Shown here: positions 44,680 through 54,006 of the stretch, piece after piece
Layout: each line of letters begins with the position of its first letter
How positions within the stretch are numbered: the first letter of the stretch is position 1
Origin: Marine Group II euryarchaeote MED-G35
GTDB taxonomy: Archaea; Thermoplasmatota; Poseidoniia; Poseidoniales; Thalassarchaeaceae
Length of the DNA: 57,720 nt
Assembly: GCA_002457155.1 (NCBI GenBank)
Contig: NTJS01000009.1
Coordinates: 1-57,720 of the forward strand
Direction of reading: 5' to 3'
The notes under the pieces: model-generated
Databases searched by the model: none
Seen by the model: the letters and a program-made list of their open reading frames with translations, nothing else
What the model was told of the DNA's origin: nothing
Made by a program: the position numbers and the translations under genes

Positions 44680-47376
44680 ATGGAGAACAAGGGAACTATT
44701 GCAATTATAATTGGGGCGCTGCTTCTGATGGTAAACGTCGGAATAGGCGTCACAGGGACTATAGACGGCATCATCGAAGGAACCGTAGCAGATACGGTAG
44801 CAGGAAGCTACGACGGCTTGGATGATGATGGAAACCAGGATTACACGGCTGACTTCGATGACGACTGGATCAACGCATCTTCCGAGAAGGCGTACTTCGG
44901 CAACTCGATCACCAATCTGGAGGAAATACTGGCGGATGCGACGGTTGAGCCCACCTATGAGATGTTAGGCCCATTCATCTACTACGAGAACACGACTCGA
45001 GAGGTCATCGAATTCGACTATGACGAGGGCTCGATCACATACTCGGGATACGAGACCTTCGAGTGGTGCGAGGATTGCACCTGGGTGGATGACGATGGAG
45101 TGGAGCACGATTCGTTATCCGGAGACACCGTAGTCAACCAGATCAACATCCTCTGGAACACCCAGAGGATAGCAGGAATGGGGAGCGGTATCGAGTACGG
45201 GGAGATATTCGCTAAGGCGATGTTCGCGGCTCAGATGATCGAATTCGACCTCTCCAACAGAGCACCTAGCATCTGGGCCTCTGAGGATATTGGGGGCACG
45301 GTTGATGCAGCCGGAGGAGGCAAGTTCGGAAACATGAATGCTGAGTTGAACATTTCAGCTGCTTCATATTCTGCCACTGGTCAAACTAACATCTGGACAA
45401 TTCCTGATGATCATGACCTAACTCCCATAAAAACTGCATTTTATACTGCGAATGACGGTTATGGGAACTGTATTGCTCTGACCTGCGACATCGGCCCGGT
45501 TCTGATTGCGGGCATGGGGGCGCCAAGTGACACAGTGACTCCGGCCAGAGCCGCTCTCCTTGGATACAGTGACTGGACCTCTGCAGTAGAGGACACAGTT
45601 GCATTGGATTGGGCTATCTACTCATTGGCAGCGTCCAAGTTCGTCGAGCATGGGGGAGGGGCGGAAATAAACAATCAGACCCCGCAGTTGAAGGAAAGGT
45701 TCGCAGAGGTCAGTGGCCTAACCATCAGCGATCCGTCATCACTAGAAAACCTGCTATTCAACGAAAGCGTTGGGATGCTCACCTCATTCGAAATCAGTGG
45801 GATCCCTCTTCCGGGCATGGTAGTTGGATTACTTCTGCCTCTCCAGAGTGCAGACTACTTCGGGGCTATGACGACATACAACGTTGGCCTACTCACGATT
45901 GCTGGCCTTGCAGATTACGTGGAGCCTTGGGTCGGCTTGGGGTTAACTGGTGCTCCCACTGAGTTCGAGTTGATTCTTGCTGGTGGACAGGGGACCATGG
46001 CCTCCAATGATTGGTGGCTGACTGCATTCGGGGACTACGATCCATTGGGTGGTATTTACATTCCAATAGGGCTGAATAGAGACAGTTTCGCAGGTATGGC
46101 AGAACTGACTCAGGAGCAATCTGACTTCATCCTAAACGACCCGGAAATCGGGCTCAAGTCATCATTCCCAGGTCCATTCATGTATGGTGAGCTTTCCGGG
46201 TTGAGCCTTCCTGATGCAGAAGGGGTACAGCACGTCTGGGACGATGCCTATGTCGCAAACCTGTACGGCATTACTGAGGATGCGGCTCACGCACTTAGGG
46301 ACTGGGTCGCCAATTTCTACTTCGACACGGTGATGCCAGTTCTGCTGAACTTCGTAACAGGCAACACACCCTACTACTCGATGCCCATCAGCAACTGGCT
46401 ATACGGATGGGACGATGCTGTTAGCGCGTACTTCGGATTCTTCTCCTGGAACAGTCTAGAGACGAATGCAACCTACTACGGATCGGACGGTATCAGCACC
46501 GGAGACTGGTCAGTGTTCAAGATGAGCACGAAAGGTGACACGATGGGCCAGAGGATGGCCCAGGGCTACATCAATTCTGACGGGAATGGGCTTTGCGACT
46601 TCGACTACGACGACAATGGGGACTTCATTGGCTACGACCTCGCATGCGAAGATGGGCAGGTGTACGGAATGACCGAACACCTGACTTGGAGAGCCCCTCA
46701 CAGAGAAGAGGGAGCAAACGGGCTCCTGACTGACCATGCTGGGAATTCTGATACTTCGTTGATGGGGACCGCTGGTTCGTTGGCAAGCCCGAACGATCCA
46801 TTCAGCTTTAATGTGGCAGGATACGCAGTTGCGACCTCCGAGGTAGGGAGCAAGACGACGTACAAGGGAATCGACATGGTAGAGCATACAGTGACAGTCG
46901 AGCCCACCAATACACAGATCCAAGGGAAGCTGATTGGCTCTTCCACCTACGTTGATGTAATTCCCGGTGCACTACCAGTGTACCTCGGAGCGGACATAGA
47001 CCTGAAGGTCGAACCAGTTACTACAGCGATAATGTATGGGAAGGTCAAGGTTACTTTCCACTTGGACACACGCGGACCCGGTTTCTTGAATCCGGACCTT
47101 TCGGAAAATAGCACTGAGTCGATGCCAGTATTCGAAATCCATGTTTTCAGTGAGATCGATGATGAGGGTGCCAAGGACTTCACTGGAGCGGTCTCGGACA
47201 ACCTGGGGCCCATGGGTTGGACAAACTTCGGAGGAACAGCCGGAACCGCATTGACTGCCGTACACACGGTTGTCGCTCTAATGTATGTGACTTCGATTGC
47301 GTCCCTGGCATACGGCCTTTCGGACCCAAGCACCAGGGCGATGCTGGGAATTGGAAAAGACGATGATGATGAGTGA
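44680..47376 (+). CDS. CD36/LIMP-2-like membrane protein with two terminal helices
   Basis: 898 residues from ATG 44680 (MENKGTIAIIIGALLLM). One helix at the start (4-28) and one near the end (about 853-880, TAVHTVVALMYVTSIASLAYG) hold a large outside domain, the topology of CD36 scavenger receptors. Several motifs agree in order: GPFIYYENTTREVIEF with SYSGYETFEW-like text at about 95-130, NWLYGWDDAVSAYFGFF followed by YYGSDGISTGDWSVFKMST at about 572-620, and SMPVFEIHVFSEIDDEGAK at about 814. CD36 members have GPYxYRE, a WGYxDP segment, a GKDxIS-like stretch and PVxWxxExxxxD at these places. It is about twice CD36 length, with an insert between. N-glycosylation-type NxT sites and paired cysteines are present. 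Ligand uptake (lipid or particle) is inference. Confidence 0.62.
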   Translation: MENKGTIAIIIGALLLMVNVGIGVTGTIDGIIEGTVADTVAGSYDGLDDDGNQDYTADFDDDWINASSEKAYFGNSITNLEEILADATVEPTYEMLGPFIYYENTTREVIEFDYDEGSITYSGYETFEWCEDCTWVDDDGVEHDSLSGDTVVNQINILWNTQRIAGMGSGIEYGEIFAKAMFAAQMIEFDLSNRAPSIWASEDIGGTVDAAGGGKFGNMNAELNISAASYSATGQTNIWTIPDDHDLTPIKTAFYTANDGYGNCIALTCDIGPVLIAGMGAPSDTVTPARAALLGYSDWTSAVEDTVALDWAIYSLAASKFVEHGGGAEINNQTPQLKERFAEVSGLTISDPSSLENLLFNESVGMLTSFEISGIPLPGMVVGLLLPLQSADYFGAMTTYNVGLLTIAGLADYVEPWVGLGLTGAPTEFELILAGGQGTMASNDWWLTAFGDYDPLGGIYIPIGLNRDSFAGMAELTQEQSDFILNDPEIGLKSSFPGPFMYGELSGLSLPDAEGVQHVWDDAYVANLYGITEDAAHALRDWVANFYFDTVMPVLLNFVTGNTPYYSMPISNWLYGWDDAVSAYFGFFSWNSLETNATYYGSDGISTGDWSVFKMSTKGDTMGQRMAQGYINSDGNGLCDFDYDDNGDFIGYDLACEDGQVYGMTEHLTWRAPHREEGANGLLTDHAGNSDTSLMGTAGSLASPNDPFSFNVAGYAVATSEVGSKTTYKGIDMVEHTVTVEPTNTQIQGKLIGSSTYVDVIPGALPVYLGADIDLKVEPVTTAIMYGKVKVTFHLDTRGPGFLNPDLSENSTESMPVFEIHVFSEIDDEGAKDFTGAVSDNLGPMGWTNFGGTAGTALTAVHTVVALMYVTSIASLAYGLSDPSTRAMLGIGKDDDDE

Positions 47377-47450
47377 GTAGATTTGTGCTTCTCCCGAAGC
47401 ATCGTTTTCTGTCACCGCTCAACTAGGTGCAACCGTTGCGAGGTGCCAGC

Positions 47451-48527
47451 ATGAGGCTCAAGCACATAGACAGGATGAGGGCTATCGCGGTCCTCTTCAT
47501 GGTCGAGGTCCACACAGCGGCGATCATCCCCCCCAGTGGGATTACTGTAGGTCATCCTGCAGCATTCGTTGCAGCTGCCTTCGGAGGTATGGCGGCACCG
47601 ATGTTCATCACAATTTCCGGATGGGGGATGTACAGTAGTGCCTCCAGAAGATCCTCAGAGGGGCATACGGCTAGTCAGTGGGCGAATTGGATTGTTCCCC
47701 GATTTGCCCTTCTCTGCGTGTGCCAGATCATGGTTAACGTCCTTCTGAACGTTGAGAGGGGAGGGAGGTTCGAGTGGCACACGCCGGGAGTTCTAACGAT
47801 GCTTGCCATTTCGGCTGTGATTTGTCCTGCAATAGTGAGGACTAGCATGGGGGCCAGAACGATGTTGATGCTCCTATTCTGCGCATCTCCCTTGGTTCTG
47901 GGAGCGAACTCCGGTCCCGAAATGGGTTGGTTCGAAAGGGTCGATTCCATCGGCATGGAGGAGTGGGTTGGAAGACTACTGTGGAACGGGACCTATCCGG
48001 TTTTGCCATGGTTCTTTTACATCCTCCTTGGGACAGTTCTTCACGACCTACGTGGCGACTGCAGAGCCAGGGAGAGAGGGATAGTTTTGGGAATAATAGC
48101 TACTTCAGCGACATTGGCCTTGTCCGTGGTCGAGGGGGTCGACTGGGCTCTGACTTCAGGAGATGCCATCCTCACATTCTTCCCCGCTAGTATGCCCTTC
48201 CTGGTCGTCTCGGGAACGATGGTCGCATTGGCCCTTAGGATTCTTGAGGGAGAAGAGGAATCCGGGGGGGAGCCGCTAATGGGAGATAGTCTGTCAGTGT
48301 TGGAGCCTGTCGGGAGGCTGTCCCTGACGGTCTACGTTTCTCACTTCGCAGTTCTGGGCGCAGTGGCCCTACTGATGGATGGTGAGCCGAGGCTGGCCCT
48401 GGTTCCGGCATTCCTGGTAACCATCTTGCACACGCTTGTCTGGATACCACTGGCAGTTATGCATGAGAGGCACATCCCCTGGCTCTCCCTTGAGGAGTTG
48501 CTGAGGAGAAGTCAGTCGTCCAGGTAG
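47451..48527 (+). CDS. Multi-pass membrane acyltransferase-like protein (HGSNAT/DUF1624 or acyltransferase-3 type)
   Basis: 358 residues from ATG 47451, which follows GAGGTG; a GTG at 47427 is weaker. The N-terminus RLKHIDRMRAIAVLFMVEVHTAA has the RxxAIxVLxMVxxH pattern of the heparan-alpha-glucosaminide N-acetyltransferase and acyltransferase-3 families. Then come about nine helices with AAPMFITISGWGMY, PWFFYILLGTVLHDL and SLTVYVSHFAVLGAVALL. Members transfer acetyl or acyl groups to sugars or lipids across the membrane. The substrate is unknown. The 3' end overlaps the convergent peptidase gene by 16 bases. Confidence 0.65.
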   Translation: MRLKHIDRMRAIAVLFMVEVHTAAIIPPSGITVGHPAAFVAAAFGGMAAPMFITISGWGMYSSASRRSSEGHTASQWANWIVPRFALLCVCQIMVNVLLNVERGGRFEWHTPGVLTMLAISAVICPAIVRTSMGARTMLMLLFCASPLVLGANSGPEMGWFERVDSIGMEEWVGRLLWNGTYPVLPWFFYILLGTVLHDLRGDCRARERGIVLGIIATSATLALSVVEGVDWALTSGDAILTFFPASMPFLVVSGTMVALALRILEGEEESGGEPLMGDSLSVLEPVGRLSLTVYVSHFAVLGAVALLMDGEPRLALVPAFLVTILHTLVWIPLAVMHERHIPWLSLEELLRRSQSSR

Positions 48528-51500
48528 TCCGTAGTCCACGTGATTGGCCCGAACCATGTCTCCCCGGCATCATTGGCGGCCCTGATCCGTGCATGGTACT
48601 CGGTGCCACAGCAAGATAGCCCTGTTATCTCCATGTTCTCGTTTCCGACTTGAGTCTCGCCGATCTCGACATTGTCCGACCATGCAGATGGTTGGGTCCC
48701 GCCATCCGTCGTCCCGTAGAAAGCAGTGAGCGTGATGTTGGTCCCGTTGTCGTAGGTCTCCCATGAGATGTTGACCGAGTTCGCATCGGATATGCTGGGT
48801 GATTGCAGGTCCCTCAGGATTGCCGGGTACTCGTAGAAAACGCCCCTGAGTGGGTCGTCCGTCCAAACGGGAAGGTGTGCAAGTGCGTCGAAAGTGGTCT
48901 GTTCGAGAGGGAAACCCCAGGCAGCGTGGTACGGGGCGAGGTTGAATCCCGTCGAGTTCGACAGATGGAGGACCCATGCGTTGAATTTCTCGTCGTCCGT
49001 CGAGGGCACCTCCGCTGCTGGTAGGTCATAGTACACCGATAGGGCGGATGTGATCTCGACCCATGACCACTCCTCCTTGATCATCAGGAATGTCTCCAAG
49101 GCGACCCATACGGACCAGTCAGCGATGTTCGCCCCGTTGTCGAAGTACGTCCGGGTCCTAGACTCACGCTGGTCCGGGGAGACGGCCCCGTGTCCAGAGA
49201 CGCCGACCAGGTCCTCCATCAGGTAGATGCTGGCGAAGTTGCATCCAGTTTCGGTCGTACCGGGCAGGGTAGATGGCATCCACTGGTGGTTGTGCCCCAG
49301 CTCGTGGAACATTCCCCAGTCTCCCTCGGTGCTCATGTGGGTGACGTTGACCACTGCCGGGACACTGAGGTCGTGAGCCATGAAGGGGTAGCCAGAGTGC
49401 ATCCAGCCGGCGGATATCTGGGCATCGAAGACTGCCCGCTCGACCCTCGTCCAAGGGAGGAAACCGTACAGCTCGTGCTCCATCCCCAGGGCCTGATTCC
49501 ACCACCCCATGAGGTCGTCCGGCCCATCTAGGTCCCTGATCTCGTGGCTGGGAACGGAGAGGATGAACTGGTCGCTCCCTATTTCCGCCCATGGCGCCGG
49601 TGCATGCCGGTTAATCTGGATCCAATCCTCCACGTCGGTCTCGCCGTGGTTGTAGGTAGGCGCCTCTACGGCATTGGATATTGTGACTTCGAAGACCCCC
49701 AGTGTCGAACCAGGCTCGATGGCCACGTAGATGGGCCCGCCGAATGCGTTTCCGACTTCCATGTCGGTGTCGTCGACGTACCACCAGCGTACTATCTCCG
49801 GATGCCGGTGCAACTGGTCCTTCCCCCATAGGTTGTCACTATGCGCACCCACGAGGATGTATGTCCCAGAATCCACTATGCTAGGGGGAAGTGTGACTGC
49901 GACTACCTCTCCCGGGGCAGCGTATGTACCGGTTGTCATCCTCACGTGAGCCCTCGCTGATGAGTAGCCGAAGTTCGATGGGAGTCCGCTCTGGTTGCCA
50001 TCTACTGACACGGTTCGAACGACCCTGCTGGCGTTGGTGGGAACTTCCCCCGGGAATTCCTGATGACTCGGATGCGATGTTAGCTGGTCTGCTGGCAGAC
50101 CCTGTGTCAGGGCAGTCTCGACCCTGAGGATGGTGTCTGCTACTGGGTCCTCCCCGAGATCGTAGCCTACGTCCTCCCAGAGCGTGCCGTACTCGATCAC
50201 AGTCCATCCCGTCTGGTTTACCACTTCCCTGAGGGGCGCCCAGAAGTCATCGAAGTCGAGGGAGACCACACTAGTGCAGAGGGAGAGTGTAGAATCGGCT
50301 ATTGTCGCCTCTGCGATTGAGAGAGAATGGCCTTCGATTCGGTCTTCCCTGATTGCTTCGATGGCGGCCCTGGGCCGTGCTAGCTCATGGGGGACCTCGC
50401 TCATGTCCACGTCGTTGTAGCCCCATGCACTGGAAACGAAGAGGCCTGTTTCCTTGGCTATCTTGTTACCCGGGTAGTTGTGGGCCAGGTCTGTATTGGA
50501 ATATGACCAGTACCAAGCGTGACCACCCATTATCACCCCTCCGCCATCGAGAAGGAAGGAGGTTATGTTCTGGTTGTCGTCGTCGTCATGGCCATTCCAG
50601 AACTCGTCTAGAAGACAGTCCAGTCCAGACAGGTTATCGGGGGAAACTGAGTTCCGTACCGTGTGGCCCTGTGACTCCAAATCGTCTTGGAATCCATCGA
50701 AACCGGCACCATAGGAAAGACCGACTACTGCATTGGCCCCACAGACCCACTCCACTGCCTTGAGGGAGAAGGTGGTCTCGTCCGCCCCGCCGCTTCCGGA
50801 GACCCAGCTCTCGTGCCCATAACCAAGCATCCTTCCCTTGCCAACGTGACTGGCGGATATCACTGGGATGTCCGAGGTATATCCCCCTTCGGCGAATGCC
50901 ACTGGGAAGGACCACTCGCCTATCGGGAGCACGGGAGATGGCCAGCCACCCCAACTGGTCTGCCCCATCCCCCGGAGTAGGTCACTCTGATCTGCAGCGA
51001 GGTCGTGAACTGCGATCCAGATGCTGCTGGAGGTTGTGCCTCCTGAGTTGTTGGCCCAGAGTGTGTACTCGGACCAATCGGTTCGTTGATCAGGGGTCCC
51101 TGAGATGGTCCCGGAGTCGGAAATGGTTAGTCCGAGAGGGAGTTGTGGGTCCACCTCCCAGGTGTCAATGGAGGGCCCCGAGTATTGGGGTTGGATGGAT
51201 GCGCTCTCGTTCGAGGCTAGTGCGAACTCGTTGTCGGGCCATGTCACGGCTTGCGGAGGGAGGCTGATGATGTGGAATGAGACCTGGGTTGAGTCCCCCC
51301 CTGCGGAGTTGTTCGCCCAGATTGTGTGATAGGATGTTTCCTGCAAATGGGTCGCAACCCCCGAGATAACTCCGTTCTCCTGGTCGAGTGAGAATCCAGT
51401 AGGTAGTGGTGGGTGAGCCATCCAGATTGTTGGGCTCCCACCGCCCCATGAGGGCATCACCGAGCCGATGTCATCGCCAAGAGAGAGGTTGAATGTGACT

Positions 51501-52570
51501 TGCTGGTATTCGAGGTCCCAGACTGGAAGGTCGATCACCTCGATGTATATGGTGGACTGGGTTGCCCCGCCCGAGTTCTCAGCGGTGATCGTGTATCCGG
51601 TGGCTTCCTGCAGCACGTCAGGCGAACCCGAGATCGTGCCGGAGGGAGTTAGGGAGAGGCCCGCTGTCAGATCGGGAGCAATCTGCCAGGACGTGATTTC
51701 CCCACCAGTGGTGCTGGGGGAAATCGAGATTGGTTGCCCTAGTGAGAATGTGAAGTGAGATGCCCCGTAATCGATTGATTCAGGGGATGCATGGGTGGTG
51801 ATTATCCTGAGTGTGGATGAGGCCTCGCCTGCGCTGTTGTAGGCCGTTATGGTATGGTTGCTGTCGCCGATCTCGGAAGGTGCCCCAGAGACCGAGCCGT
51901 CAGCACCCAACATGATTCCCGATGGCAGGGGGGGATCGGATGCCCAGTTTTCTGGGGTTCCGCCGAGGAACGACGGGGTTTCCAAGTGACATACCTCGCC
52001 CCTCGTGCAGTAGAGGGTTTCCGTCTGGAGGTCGATGGAAATAATTTCAGGGGGGAGAACTGTGATTTCCAGCCTGAACGATGACACCCCCATTGCGTTG
52101 GATGCGATGATAGTGTATGACTTGGGGGATGACTCATGGGCCGGGGTTCCCGCTATCACCCCGGAATCTGGGTCTATTGATATCCCATCTGGGAACGATG
52201 GGTTGACAGCCCAAGAACTAGGGGCGTCCCCGAGGAAGCTCGGTGTCATCTGCTGGATCTCTGCACCTATCTCCAGTGTTACCTGCGACTCGCCGAAGTC
52301 GAGCATCTCCGGCCTCATCATGGTCCGGCACAGTTCCCCGGTGAAGACCTGCTGCTGTGAGCAGTCTTCCTCGGTGACGGTGTGCTCGAAGCATCCGTCC
52401 GCAGTTGGATCCTTCGCACAGTCTGGTTCTGCCGGCGTGTCAACTTCGCTTTCGGTTAAAGATGCGCATCCGGGCAGTAGGAGGAGCAGAGATATCGTCA
52501 CGGCGAGAATGTGTTTCCCATGCACGTACCGCACAGGGGGTGCCAACTGAATATCTTGTGCATCCCTCAA
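48512..52570 (-). CDS. M60-type metallopeptidase lipoprotein with putative Ig (He_PIG) repeats
   Basis: 1352 residues from TTG 52570, which overlaps the glyA stop (TTGA); GTG 52534 or 52525 are alternatives nearer the signal. A lipobox-like end, LLLLLPGCAS, suggests a lipid-anchored N-terminus. Five or more He_PIG-like modules follow (about 85-560), each with LPxGxxL, GxISGTP and YTIxAxNSAG features. A middle region with an NxPGNK-type segment resembles the GATase-like domain of AcfD proteins (about 570-700). The M60 core has the gluzincin motif MFHELGHNHQW (about 1085), a downstream glutamate near YLMEDLVG, and TGFNLAPYHAAWGFPL typical of M60. A fibronectin-III domain ends the chain. M60 enzymes cut mucin-like glycoproteins. 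Confidence 0.85.
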   Translation of the reverse strand: MRDAQDIQLAPPVRYVHGKHILAVTISLLLLLPGCASLTESEVDTPAEPDCAKDPTADGCFEHTVTEEDCSQQQVFTGELCRTMMRPEMLDFGESQVTLEIGAEIQQMTPSFLGDAPSSWAVNPSFPDGISIDPDSGVIAGTPAHESSPKSYTIIASNAMGVSSFRLEITVLPPEIISIDLQTETLYCTRGEVCHLETPSFLGGTPENWASDPPLPSGIMLGADGSVSGAPSEIGDSNHTITAYNSAGEASSTLRIITTHASPESIDYGASHFTFSLGQPISISPSTTGGEITSWQIAPDLTAGLSLTPSGTISGSPDVLQEATGYTITAENSGGATQSTIYIEVIDLPVWDLEYQQVTFNLSLGDDIGSVMPSWGGGSPTIWMAHPPLPTGFSLDQENGVISGVATHLQETSYHTIWANNSAGGDSTQVSFHIISLPPQAVTWPDNEFALASNESASIQPQYSGPSIDTWEVDPQLPLGLTISDSGTISGTPDQRTDWSEYTLWANNSGGTTSSSIWIAVHDLAADQSDLLRGMGQTSWGGWPSPVLPIGEWSFPVAFAEGGYTSDIPVISASHVGKGRMLGYGHESWVSGSGGADETTFSLKAVEWVCGANAVVGLSYGAGFDGFQDDLESQGHTVRNSVSPDNLSGLDCLLDEFWNGHDDDDNQNITSFLLDGGGVIMGGHAWYWSYSNTDLAHNYPGNKIAKETGLFVSSAWGYNDVDMSEVPHELARPRAAIEAIREDRIEGHSLSIAEATIADSTLSLCTSVVSLDFDDFWAPLREVVNQTGWTVIEYGTLWEDVGYDLGEDPVADTILRVETALTQGLPADQLTSHPSHQEFPGEVPTNASRVVRTVSVDGNQSGLPSNFGYSSARAHVRMTTGTYAAPGEVVAVTLPPSIVDSGTYILVGAHSDNLWGKDQLHRHPEIVRWWYVDDTDMEVGNAFGGPIYVAIEPGSTLGVFEVTISNAVEAPTYNHGETDVEDWIQINRHAPAPWAEIGSDQFILSVPSHEIRDLDGPDDLMGWWNQALGMEHELYGFLPWTRVERAVFDAQISAGWMHSGYPFMAHDLSVPAVVNVTHMSTEGDWGMFHELGHNHQWMPSTLPGTTETGCNFASIYLMEDLVGVSGHGAVSPDQRESRTRTYFDNGANIADWSVWVALETFLMIKEEWSWVEITSALSVYYDLPAAEVPSTDDEKFNAWVLHLSNSTGFNLAPYHAAWGFPLEQTTFDALAHLPVWTDDPLRGVFYEYPAILRDLQSPSISDANSVNISWETYDNGTNITLTAFYGTTDGGTQPSAWSDNVEIGETQVGNENMEITGLSCCGTEYHARIRAANDAGETWFGPITWTTDYLDD

Positions 52571-53844
52571 AGTCCTGGGTAGGCTGGACCGGGTTCGAAG
52601 CAGTACTGTACGGTCTGGAACTCGGACTTGAACGCCTTCACATCGCTCTTGACGGCGGATGGATCCTCACCCCCAAGCAGAGCCCTGGCGAAGAAGCGGG
52701 CGACATCCTGCATTTCGTCAGCCCCCATTCCGACCCTTGTCAGTTCCGGGGTGCCCAGCCTGAGGCCGCTCGGGGTCATTGCCTTGGTATCCCCTGGTAG
52801 CATGTTCATGTTGGTGATGATCCCGGCCTCCTCGAGGGTTGCAGCAGCATCCCTGCCCGCACCTGAGTCGACCTCCCCGTGCCTCGTGACTACTTGGTGG
52901 CTAGCGGTGAAGCCCCTCTCCTCTGCGATTACGTCGAATCCTTCCGAGGAAAGTGCCGCACCGAGAGCCTTGGCGTTGACAACTATGTCCTTGGCGTATG
53001 AGTTCCCGAACTCCTCGAACTCGGAGAGGGCTATCGTCTTACCAGCTACGTGATGCAGGTGGTATGATGAGCAGACTCCTGGGAATATCCCGCTGTTTAG
53101 CCTCCGATGCAGCTTCTCGTCCTCAGAGTCTGATAGCACGAACCCTCCTTGCGGACCTGGGAACGTCTTGTGGCTGCTCCCAGTCATCACGTCTGCACCC
53201 TCCCTTAGTGGGTCTTGGAACTGCCCGCCGGCGACGAGCCCCATGACATGCGCAGCATCGTACATCACGGTGGCACCGGCCTCGTGAGCAGCCTGAGACA
53301 ACTCCTCGAGAGGAGTTGGGAAAAGGAATACTGATTGGCCGAAAAGTGCAATGGCCGGCTCCTCCTTGCGAATCAAGGAGGCTGCTGCATCAATGTCCGG
53401 CTCCATCCTTTCCTCATCCCAGGGGTATGTGACCAAATCGAGCCCTCTGAGCCCTACTGCTCCCATCCTAGCATGGGAGATGTGACCCCCATCGGCTGTG
53501 GACACAGCTGTAATCTTGTCACCGGGCTTGGCCAGAGACTTCAGTGACCCGATGTTCGAATTGGTGCCTGAGGTCGACTGTATATTCGCGAACCGGCAGT
53601 TGAATACCCTCTTGGCACTCTCAATCCCTATCTCCTCGATCGTATCGAAATCATCGCACCCCTGGTAGTATCTCTTCCTGGGGAGTCCCTCTGCGTATCG
53701 CCCGTGAAGGTCCGAGTCGCATGCCCTCCTGACCATCGGGCTGAGGATGTTCTCGCTTGCTATCATCGGTAGGCTGTCTCGGTAGTGCCTTCCGGATGCC
53801 CCTATTGCCTCTACTACGTTGTCGGCTGTCTGCCTGTTGCTCAT
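52567..53844 (-). CDS. glyA: Serine hydroxymethyltransferase
   Basis: 425 residues, full length. It converts serine and tetrahydropterin to glycine and the methylene-pterin. The start RQTADNVVEAIGASGRHYRDSLPMIASENILSP, the motifs ANIQSTSGTNSNIG and VMYDAAHVMGLVAGGQFQDP, and the PLP lysine in VMTGSSHKTFPGPQGG (about 235) identify it, with SGLRLGTPELTRVGM near the end. ATG 53844 is the start. It precedes the M60 peptidase by a 4-base overlap; the pairing is probably positional. Together with GcvPB it feeds one-carbon units to purine synthesis. Confidence 0.95.
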   Translation of the reverse strand: MSNRQTADNVVEAIGASGRHYRDSLPMIASENILSPMVRRACDSDLHGRYAEGLPRKRYYQGCDDFDTIEEIGIESAKRVFNCRFANIQSTSGTNSNIGSLKSLAKPGDKITAVSTADGGHISHARMGAVGLRGLDLVTYPWDEERMEPDIDAAASLIRKEEPAIALFGQSVFLFPTPLEELSQAAHEAGATVMYDAAHVMGLVAGGQFQDPLREGADVMTGSSHKTFPGPQGGFVLSDSEDEKLHRRLNSGIFPGVCSSYHLHHVAGKTIALSEFEEFGNSYAKDIVVNAKALGAALSSEGFDVIAEERGFTASHQVVTRHGEVDSGAGRDAAATLEEAGIITNMNMLPGDTKAMTPSGLRLGTPELTRVGMGADEMQDVARFFARALLGGEDPSAVKSDVKAFKSEFQTVQYCFEPGPAYPGL

Positions 53845-53890
53845 GGTGCGTTTGAGGAGGGGGAAGCAAATGAGGGTTGGGAGTGTGAGA

Positions 53891-53966
53891 TGGCGCCGAC
53901 AGCAGGACTCGAACCTGCGACCTGTGGATTAACAGTCCACCGCTCCACCAACTAAGCTATGTCGGC
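53891..53966 (-). tRNA. tRNA-Asn (GTT)
   Basis: On the minus strand the acceptor is GCCGACA/TGTCGGC, the anticodon arm is GTGGA-CTGTTAA-TCCAC with anticodon GTT, the T loop is TTCGAGT, the discriminator is G, and CCA is encoded (53891-53893). It is intronless and lies between guaA subunit B and glyA. Confidence 0.95.
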
Positions 53967-54006
53967 CTGACTCAGGGCAGGGCACATCATTCATCAAAGA
54001 ATCGGA

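Noticed and set aside
49164-49592. 142-codon second minus-strand frame inside the peptidase gene
   Set aside because: It is an out-of-frame shadow of the M60 core; the main frame carries HELGH and the M60 C-terminal signature.
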